This document shows positions 5,774 through 11,900 of a stretch of DNA of 30,907 nt, piece after piece (the stretch's first letter is position 1; each line of letters begins with the position of its first letter). Under the pieces are notes generated by a model. It was not told the origin of the DNA. It made no database searches and saw only the letters and a list, made by a program, of their open reading frames with translations. The stretch is from a virus. Position numbers and translations under genes: made by a program. The stretch spans positions 1 through 30,907 of the IMG/VR virus record IMGVR_UViG_3300032223_002013. One strand, 5' to 3'.

Positions 5774-5791
5774 CCCCCATTAACACGGGGG
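5774..5791 (+). promoter_or_regulatory. Intercistronic C5/G5 hairpin
   Basis: CCCCC (5774-5778) and GGGGG (5787-5791) flank the 8-nt loop ATTAACAC in the gap 5735-5816, ending 25 nt before ATG 5817. No T-tract follows, so it is not an intrinsic terminator. A matching G5/C5 hairpin precedes the gene at 6098. It may stabilise or process the mRNA. Confidence 0.45.
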
Positions 5792-5816
5792 ATAACCAAC
5801 AACCAACAAACAACAC

Positions 5817-6056
5817 ATGAACGAAATCAACATCGACGCTGTCAATGCACGTCTCGACGACCTCCAAAAGGAAATCGACGTCATCAAGGCCGAGAAGGCG
5901 AACCTGCTCAATCCCACCATCAAGGGTCTGGGCATCAAGTTCGACGAACTCGACATCAGCAAGGCTTCGTCTGTCATCCACCTTCACAACGCTCTCATGG
6001 AGCGTCTCGAAGAACTGACGGCCAAGGTCAACGCCCTCGAACAGAAGGCCAAGTAA
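5817..6056 (+). CDS. Small coiled-coil hypothetical protein (79 aa)
   Basis: ATG 5817 follows AACCAACAACCAACAAACAACAC, the clearest example of the A/C-rich start leader of this genome. The 79-aa product has two coiled-coil stretches, about 8-28 (VNARLDDLQKEIDVIKAEKA) and 58-79 (ALMERLEELTAKVNALEQ), joined by a less regular middle (KGLGIKFDELDISKASSV). It probably forms a helical hairpin or dimer. No enzyme motif; function unknown. Confidence 0.75.
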   Translation: MNEINIDAVNARLDDLQKEIDVIKAEKANLLNPTIKGLGIKFDELDISKASSVIHLHNALMERLEELTAKVNALEQKAK

Positions 6057-6062
6057 TCCATC

Positions 6063-6079
6063 GGGGGAGAAAGGCCCCC
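6063..6079 (+). promoter_or_regulatory. Intercistronic G5/C5 hairpin
   Basis: GGGGG (6063-6067) and CCCCC (6075-6079) flank the 7-nt loop AGAAAGG, 6 nt after the previous stop and 18 nt before ATG 6098. It is analogous to the hairpin at 5774-5791 with the strands swapped. The following AATTTTCCC is not a real T-tract, so termination is unlikely. Confidence 0.45.
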
Positions 6080-6097
6080 ACCAATTTTCCCATACAC

Positions 6098-6376
6098 ATG
6101 AGCAAAACAGACACAGTCGAATACAATGGCTTCCGCAACCACACTACGTGGGAAGTGGCCACCTACATCCAAAACAACGAGGGCTTGCATGACATGTGCA
6201 GGTGCCTGTACGAAGACGGATACAAGTCCTTCGGAGCCATGAAGTGTAAACTCATGGAGTACGGAGCGAACTGGAAGGCCGACCACATGACCACCATCTA
6301 TTGGAACGATGATGACATTTGTGCTAGGCAAATCACCAAGGTCCTCAAGGACCTCTTCGAGAAGCCAAAGAAGTAA
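6098..6376 (+). CDS. Small phage protein with NGFRNHTTW motif (92 aa)
   Basis: A longer frame runs in from 5735, but it crosses the neighbouring gene. ATG 6098 after CCCATACAC is the sensible start and gives 92 aa. The opening YNGFRNHTTWEVATYIQNNE resembles a widespread small phage protein in which a G-(F/Y)-x-N-x-x-T-W motif is followed by an amphipathic helix and Asn residues. The biochemical role of that group is not known to me. The remainder is mixed helix with W and D residues (TTIYWNDDDICARQITKVL). No membrane segment. Confidence 0.72.
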   Translation: MSKTDTVEYNGFRNHTTWEVATYIQNNEGLHDMCRCLYEDGYKSFGAMKCKLMEYGANWKADHMTTIYWNDDDICARQITKVLKDLFEKPKK

Positions 6377-6379
6377 TTT

Positions 6380-6565
6380 ATGTCCCCCGACAACAAAGAA
6401 CAAACCAAACTCCTGTGGGTGAAAGTCCCATCTCCGTGTGCTAAGAAACTTGCCGACACCGCCGCCGCAATCGGCGTGTCCCGAGCGGACTTCATGCGTC
6501 TCATCCTTATCAACTTCATCAACAACGAATCCACTTCGTTCACCATTTCCACACCAAAACAGTAA
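6380..6565 (+). CDS. Ribbon-helix-helix-like small DNA-binding protein (61 aa)
   Basis: Begins 3 nt after the previous stop. Residues 11-47 fit a ribbon-helix-helix fold: a strand (LLWVKVPSP), then helix 1 (CAKKLADTAAAIG) and helix 2 (VSRADFMRLILINFI), with the SRADF turn typical of CopG/Arc-like proteins. It would act as a dimer and bind operator DNA through the strand. A second protein with the same SR(A/S)DF signature is encoded at 7420-7758, so this module may carry two related repressors. The lack of cooperating genes argues against a toxin-antitoxin pair. Confidence 0.68.
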   Translation: MSPDNKEQTKLLWVKVPSPCAKKLADTAAAIGVSRADFMRLILINFINNESTSFTISTPKQ

Positions 6566-6569
6566 TACC

Positions 6570-7307
6570 ATGACCAACAACATCACGCCTGAGTTCGCTT
6601 CCGCTTACGTTCAGGCCATCAGCAAGACCAGAGACGTCGTAGCCGACGCCGAAAATCCGTTCCACAAGAACTCCTACGCCACGCTCGGTGCCCACATCTC
6701 GGCCACCAAGAGCATCTTCGCCCAGTACGGACTCGCCATCGTGCAGTTCCCCTACGGCGACGCTCATCAGGTCGGCGTCAACACGATGGTCATCCATAAG
6801 GATGGCGGATACATCCAGAACTACATCACCCTGCCCGTAGCCGACGGCGTCAAGGGTCAAGACGTAGGCTCCCTCATCTCGTACCTGAGGCGTTATGCCA
6901 TCGCGAGCGTCGCAAATCTGGCCACTTCGGATGACGACGGGGAAGCCGATAGGGTCGTCCGTTCCGAGCCTGTGGCCGTCAAACTGATTCAGGTGCCCAA
7001 GGCCGCTCCTGCTCCCGTGCAGAAGCCCGTGGCTCCCGTCCAGAAGGCTCCTGCCGCTCCCGTGAACAGCGACCTTTCTGCGGCTCTTCAGTTCATCGTC
7101 CCGTTCGGCAAGAACAAGGGCGTGACGCTGGGCGAACTGCCCGAGAACTCTTTGCTTTGGTACATCAAGGAATACCAGCCAAAGCCTTATCAGGGTAAAA
7201 TCAGCGAGCGTGACACCGCCTTCCGTGACGCCCTCGATACCATCCGTGACTCCCGTGACGGCGGTGCTCAGAGCGACGCTCAGGAGGACGACAACGTTCC
7301 GTTCTAA
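6570..7307 (+). CDS. erf: ERF-family single-strand annealing protein with ExoX-C-like domain and SSB-like tail
   Basis: The 245-aa product starts at ATG 6570; an open frame upstream overlaps the previous gene and is rejected. Residues about 8-125 carry the ERF signature: NPFHKNSYATLGA, then QDVGSLISYLRRYAIASV and DDDGEAD. A Pro/Ala/Lys linker (145-165, with repeated PVQK) leads to residues 172-200, FIVPFGKNKGVTLGELPE...WYIK, like the small C-terminal domain of exonuclease X and related proteins. The last residues are EDDNVPF, close to the bacterial SSB tip DDDIPF. The protein would anneal complementary single strands with tails made by the PDDEXK exonuclease; the tail may recruit host SSB-binding proteins. 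tRNA-Arg starts 6 nt downstream. Confidence 0.88.
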   Translation: MTNNITPEFASAYVQAISKTRDVVADAENPFHKNSYATLGAHISATKSIFAQYGLAIVQFPYGDAHQVGVNTMVIHKDGGYIQNYITLPVADGVKGQDVGSLISYLRRYAIASVANLATSDDDGEADRVVRSEPVAVKLIQVPKAAPAPVQKPVAPVQKAPAAPVNSDLSAALQFIVPFGKNKGVTLGELPENSLLWYIKEYQPKPYQGKISERDTAFRDALDTIRDSRDGGAQSDAQEDDNVPF

Positions 7308-7313
7308 GACTTA

Positions 7314-7385
7314 GGCTTCATCGTTCAACGGATAGGACAGGCGTTTCCTAAACGCTTAATCTAGGTTCGATTCCTAGTGGGGCCA
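7314..7385 (+). tRNA. tRNA-Arg (anticodon CCT)
   Basis: A complete cloverleaf: acceptor GGCTTCA (7314-7320) with TGGGGCC (7378-7384, two G-T pairs); D stem GTTC/GGAC (7323-7326, 7335-7338); anticodon stem GGCGT/ACGCT (7340-7344, 7352-7356) around TTCCTAA with anticodon CCT at 7347-7349; T arm CTAGG-TTCGATT-CCTAG. Discriminator A7385. No CCA is encoded, unlike tRNA-Pro, so host CCA-adding enzyme would be needed. It decodes AGG, which by eye is the most used Arg codon in the giant minus-strand gene. Confidence 0.93.
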
Positions 7386-7419
7386 ATTTCCGCCGAAAGG
7401 CACAAACCAAACAAGACAC

Positions 7420-7758
7420 ATGAGAAAGACGTACAACAAGAAACACGGGGCAGTGAGAACTGTCATCGGCCAGACCATCATCTGCACCAATGTCGCAAAG
7501 GACGTTGCCGCAGACATCGACGCCCTTGCGGCGGCGGAGGGCATCAGCCGTTCCGACTTCGTGCGTTCGGCAATCATCCGTGAAGTGGCGTTCCGTTCCT
7601 ACATCAGGGAACGTGACATCTCTTCCAGTGAGATTGGCGGCGGCTTCGACTACGGCTCCAAGGCCAAGTCTGAGGCCCAGTCCAAGGCTTACGCAGAGCA
7701 GGTTGCCGTAGCGTACAAGGCGTTCAACGCCGCTCTCGCTCTTAGGGCGGGTAATTAA
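7420..7758 (+). CDS. Ribbon-helix-helix-like protein with C-terminal extension (112 aa)
   Basis: ATG 7420 follows CACAAACCAAACAAGACAC, the usual A/C-rich leader. Residues about 18-56 look like ribbon-helix-helix: a strand (QTIICTNV), then AADIDALAAAEG and ISRSDFVRSAIIREV. The basic N-terminus (MRKTYNKKHG) and an Ala-rich helical tail (KSEAQSKAYAEQVAVAYKAF) extend it. It would bind DNA as a dimer, probably as a regulator. It is the last gene of the rightward module, followed by an inverted repeat and an intrinsic terminator. Confidence 0.78.
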   Translation: MRKTYNKKHGAVRTVIGQTIICTNVAKDVAADIDALAAAEGISRSDFVRSAIIREVAFRSYIRERDISSSEIGGGFDYGSKAKSEAQSKAYAEQVAVAYKAFNAALALRAGN

Positions 7759-7774
7759 AGCGAAAGCGGTTTGG

Positions 7775-7801
7775 CGTTAATAAGCCAAAACGTTATTAAC
7801 G
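7775..7801. repeat. 9-bp perfect inverted repeat with competing hairpin before the terminator
   Basis: CGTTAATAA (7775-7783) and TTATTAACG (7793-7801) form a perfect inverted repeat with a 9-bp spacer. In RNA this competes with TTGGC/GCCAA (7771-7775, 7784-7788), which shares bases with it, so two alternative folds are possible. As DNA, the AT-rich symmetric site could be an operator. It lies 17 nt after the last rightward stop and 7 nt before the terminator stem. Confidence 0.5.
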
Positions 7802-7807
7802 TGAACA

Positions 7808-7829
7808 GGGACCTTCGGGTCCCTTTTTT
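7808..7829 (+). terminator. Intrinsic terminator with UUCG tetraloop
   Basis: GGGACC (7808-7813), loop TTCG (7814-7817), GGTCCC (7818-7823), then six T (7824-7829): a textbook Rho-independent terminator ending the rightward module. In the other direction the stem is not followed by T residues, so it should not stop leftward transcription. The rest of the gap (7830-7913) holds weak GC-rich palindromes (for example GGCC-CTTC-GGCC at 7862-7873) and no gene. Confidence 0.92.
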
Positions 7830-7913
7830 GTGCCTGTGCGAGGCGGGGTTGCCCCCTTTAAGGCCCTTCGGCCACCTCACGACACATGAGACAGGCAGTG
7901 AGCCTGACGTGGT

Positions 7914-8624
7914 CTACGCTGTGGTGTTCTGTGGCTCCGTCAAGCGACTCTTCACAGCCCTATGGCTCTTCCAGTATGCGTATCCACCCCAAGCCATAGC
8001 CAGAAGACACAGGGCGGCTGTCGCCATGTGGAACCAAGGTGACTCGACGACGCTCCTGATTACGAAAGGAGCACCGCCAAAGAAAACGGACAACGAAATC
8101 ATAACGAACCCAGCGAAACGTCCGACTCCTCCAAGGAACGTGGACAGCACGAATAATCCAGCACCGACGAATGCGAACGCACCAGCGATGCCTATGAACT
8201 TAGTCCTTAGTTCGCCCCAGTCCTTCTCACGCTGGGCGGATGCCAATGCCTCCCTAAGACCAGCGTTCTCCTCGTCCAGACGCTCGGCTTCCTGCTGAAG
8301 CCTGTCAGCCTCGGCTTCGACCTTGGCGGCTCGCTCACGCTCCTTGGCCAGCAAGGATGGGTCCAGCATGGCCTTCTGGTATTCGGCCACCTTGGCCACG
8401 CTAGGCTCCTTGATGCCAGCAAGCCTGACCTGAGTCAGTTCGACAAGCGACTTGCCCTTGCCCTCTATGCTCTTTGAGGCGACGGAAAGTGCCGACGCAC
8501 CATCGCTTGCTTCGGCTTCAATCTTGGCGATGTACCTGTCCTTCTCTGGGTTGTCCACCACCTTGACCACTGGGTCTGGGATGGTGCAACACCCAGCAAG
8601 GATGGCTGTGAACAGGTATTTCAT
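7914..8624 (-). CDS. Lipoprotein with coiled coil and three membrane segments; possible spanin-like lysis protein
   Basis: The 236-aa product starts at 8624, overlapping the holin stop by 4 nt (ATGA). The N-terminus MKYLFTAILAGCC is a short lipoprotein signal with lipobox ILAG and Cys12 as the lipidated residue. Residues about 80-135 form a charged coiled coil (AKERERAAKVEAEADRLQQE). Three hydrophobic segments follow at about 143-163, 167-189 and 198-218, with a basic tail. A lipoprotein next to a holin suggests an outer-membrane disruption (spanin) role in a Gram-negative host. Classic o-spanins lack inner-membrane helices and u-spanins have one, so three is odd. Alternatively it could be a membrane-anchored virion protein. 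It is the last leftward gene. Confidence 0.72.
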   Translation of the reverse strand: MKYLFTAILAGCCTIPDPVVKVVDNPEKDRYIAKIEAEASDGASALSVASKSIEGKGKSLVELTQVRLAGIKEPSVAKVAEYQKAMLDPSLLAKERERAAKVEAEADRLQQEAERLDEENAGLREALASAQREKDWGELRTKFIGIAGAFAFVGAGLFVLSTFLGGVGRFAGFVMISLSVFFGGAPFVIRSVVESPWFHMATAALCLLAMAWGGYAYWKSHRAVKSRLTEPQNTTA

Positions 8625-8917
8625 CGTACTTTAAGGAGACGCCTTCTTACGGCTTCGAGGACTTCGTGGGAGAACGTCCCGATGATGCTGTAAATCATCG
8701 CTTCGTAAATCGGAGGAACCAGACCATGTACCGCAAAATAGCCAAGGACACCCATTATTCCCCCAGCGATTGTCCTGCGAATCCAGATTATCCAGTGATG
8801 CGATTCGTCGCTTATCAGGAGTCGGCAGAACGCACCAAGAGCACCAAGGACCGCTACTATCCAACCGCCGTCTTTCAGGTCCTCGACTGTCTTTCCGATG
8901 TTTGGGTCTGGGCTCAT
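8621..8917 (-). CDS. Phage holin, LydA-like
   Basis: The 98-aa protein starts at 8917, overlapping the giant gene's stop by 4 nt, and ends in a 4-nt overlap with the lipoprotein gene. Hydrophobic segments at about 18-35 (GGWIVAVLGALGAFCRLL), 48-65 and 68-84 and a basic C-terminus (RRRLLKVR) fit small phage holins of the LydA / superfamily III kind; the GG-W-x5-G-A-x-G-A-x-C-R-L-L part is the most family-like. It would form holes in the inner membrane at lysis. The lysin lies far away at 89-775 and has its own signal peptide, so the holin may trigger by depolarisation or serve the spanin step. Confidence 0.77.
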   Translation of the reverse strand: MSPDPNIGKTVEDLKDGGWIVAVLGALGAFCRLLISDESHHWIIWIRRTIAGGIMGVLGYFAVHGLVPPIYEAMIYSIIGTFSHEVLEAVRRRLLKVR

Positions 8918-11900
8918 TGGTCATTCTGTCTGTAATTGGATTTGAACGGCTTGATGTAGTTTTTGAATGTCTTGACGGCGGTCCTAGCGGAGGTGTCCTT
9001 TCCGTAGCCAGCGACACTGAGAAGCGGAATTCCGTTGATGATGAGTTTCTTCATGTTGTCCGCATGAGCCTGAGTCGGGAACTCTGGCTTGATGACCATC
9101 AGCGGAGAAGTGAAGTTGGATGCTTCTGCCACTGCGGCGGCGAATTCATGGTCACTCATCCCATCACGAAGACCCATTGCGTACAGGGCAAACAGGAACC
9201 TAGCCTTCTGCTCGGATGAAGAGGTATTCCTGCTGCTTACTCCTCCTTCGATTTCCTGATAAAGACCAGTGCCATGTACGACTGGACCACGTTCATCGGT
9301 AAGGGTTCCGTTCGTGCTGAAATCCTGAACTCCTCCAGCAAACACCTTCTGCTGAAGGCCTACATTGACGGCATCGGTCCCCTTAGGATTGAAGTTAAGA
9401 TTGCCAGTAACGTTGAGGGCATGGTCAAGTGCGGCTGACTGAGACGGAGTCCTGTCCAGATTCTTAAGGCCTAGGTTTTCGGTCTTCTTCACTGCGTTAA
9501 TCAGCATGTGGCAACGCTTGACGTGTCCGCCAGCGGGTCCGTACTGCTTGATGAAGTTGGTGATGAACGGGACGTTTCCTAGGTACTTGGACGATTGGGC
9601 AATACGCTCCTGAAGAAGTTTCCCGTCATTGATTCCCCCTTCAAGCAACTTGCCGCTTTTCTTGTCATACAAATCCCAAGACGCTCCGTTGTACCTGACA
9701 TCAGGAATTTCGAATGCGTCATGAGAAACGGCCAAGATGCTCTTGAGCGGCTGTCCAGCATACTGGATTTCGGACATCCACCTAGGAATACCATAATTAA
9801 CGGCGTATCCGTGCATCTTGTCATGAGGGATTGCGACTGCTGGAACGTTGGAAGCATAAGCGATTCCAAGTTTCCTAGCGATGTCATCATGGCCATCACC
9901 GCTGGCTGAATTCCTCGCCATCTTTCCTATGTCATCTGGGGTCGGATTTTCTACGGCTTCTTGGAACGCATTTGCGTACCTTCTGGCGGCATTATCGACG
10001 AGAAGTTTGAATCCGTCCTCGAAATCCTGCCTCTTAAACATGTCGGAGAAGGCTTCGTTTGCGGCGGCTTTGAAATGTTCAATTATGTTGCCAGTAAGAT
10101 TATTATGAGTGTTCAGTTGCAACGACAGGGCAAGTTCACCCCTAGCAACCTTTCCGAAGAAGTCATCATGAGCCTTCTTTGAGTCGGCATGATTGACGAT
10201 GTAGGCAAGAAGGTTGGTTGACTTTCCAGCAGGTGCCAACTTGTTGCCGAACTTAACGAAATCAGCACTGTAGGAACTGGAAGAATACCTAGTCCTATGA
10301 TGTCTTGCGTCAGCCCAAGCGAGGCCAGTCTTTCCCTTCTGAAGGGCATCCATGACCAAGAAGTTGATGGACATAGAACGATAGGCGTTCTCTTCTCCTA
10401 GCGGGATGCTGTTCGGGTATGTGACATCCTGCTCAAGCGAGATGTTGGCCTTCTTGGACAACTCTTCCTTCTCCTTTACGAGTGCTTCGAACCTGTCCTT
10501 GGCACCATGGGTTGAATACCCGTCAACTACCGCTTCTGCAACAAGTTCGCACAACTTAGCGGCCATGCTCCTAGACTGGAAGTGCTTTGCTTCTGGTGCG
10601 TCTAGCCCCATCCTTCCTTCGTAAAGGCTTTGGGTGTCATAGGCATTGTCGAACGTCCTCATGGCTCTCCATTCGTGCCCATTTCCGATGTTTTCAACAG
10701 ACAGGATGGTTTCCATGTTATCATGGTCATTCGCTGGATTCCTTCCAGAGATGATTTCATCATAGGCCTCGATTGCTTTCTCCCTGAGTTCTCCTCTTTC
10801 GGAAAGTGCTTCCGTGAAATTCCTAAGGAATCTGTCCTTTGTCCTGAGGCCCATCTTGGTTGAAACCATTACATCAAGCCTCATGGCTTCTGCGGCGGTA
10901 AGCGAGAGTGCCCTTGCCGTCCTTCCTCCGTTAAGAGACATGGAATCGGTTACGTTGCTAGGAAGATTCAAATCAACCATCTTCATGCCGTTCTCCATCC
11001 CAGTGTCATAATCGCTGGAATTTAGGATGTAGAGACGCTTGGCGGACAATGCGTGGTTTTCCTTCCATTCACGTGGCTTTCCGATGAACTTATCGTTGGA
11101 AGGTTCCAAGATGTAACCAGAGTTGCCGTTGCTCTTGATGCCAGCGATAATCGACCTTCCGCTCACGTTGGACATCCTCTTGAAGTCCTGAGCAACATTA
11201 GAGATGACGATTCGGTCGGTTCCAGTAATCATGCTGTTCCTTCCGATTCTTTCTTCGAACGAAGAAGCGACACGCTTGGCCAACGCTTCATAATCGTAGG
11301 CGAACGTTCCAAGCCTTCCATCCATGTTAGCCCTATCGAGCATACTCGGAAGAAGTGCCGCAAAATGCTCATCCCTGCAGATTTCGTTGAAAATTACCTG
11401 TTTTAACTGGGAGAACGAATCGGTAGAAATGCTGGCATAGGCGTTCGGAGGAATTGGATTGTTAGGGTTCGCTTCTGGGTAAAGCGAATTGAAACTTTCC
11501 TCATTAATTGAGTTTCCGATGCTTCCATCGCCGCCGATGAAAATTCCGCCCAGCATGTAACACATGCTGTCATAGTATGGATTGGACTTGTCCAAGACAT
11601 AGGTCGGAATCTTCGGAGGAAGTCCAGTCTTGCCCTGAATCTCCTTGCTGACTTTGACTTCCCTTGAAGGGTCTTCTTGGAAGATGGACAGGAGTTTGAG
11701 TTTGGAATGCTCATCAAGGCTGGCACTTTCAATCATGGACTTGGCTTTCTCGACCATCAGGTGCTGTACCATCCTGCTGGAATTCTCGAACCTGCCTTCG
11801 AATGACAGGGATGACAATGCCAACGGCATGTACCTATTGGTTCGCATGACCTTTCCGTGTGCCCTTACGACTCCGTTAAGCCTTTGCCTTTCTTCTTCGA

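Noticed and set aside
5735-6376. Extended frame that would make a 213-aa protein
   Set aside because: Its first 120 codons overlap the 79-aa coiled-coil gene and are low-complexity Arg/Gln/His; only the part from ATG 6098 looks like a protein.
6380-6565. Antitoxin of a toxin-antitoxin pair
   Set aside because: The ribbon-helix-helix-like pattern alone does not show this; the adjacent genes are an ERF annealing protein and a generic phage protein, with no toxin-like gene.
7771-8298. A 175-codon plus-strand frame starting at the inverted repeat
   Set aside because: It crosses the strong terminator at 7808-7829 and is antisense to the lipoprotein gene, which has a lipobox and membrane segments.
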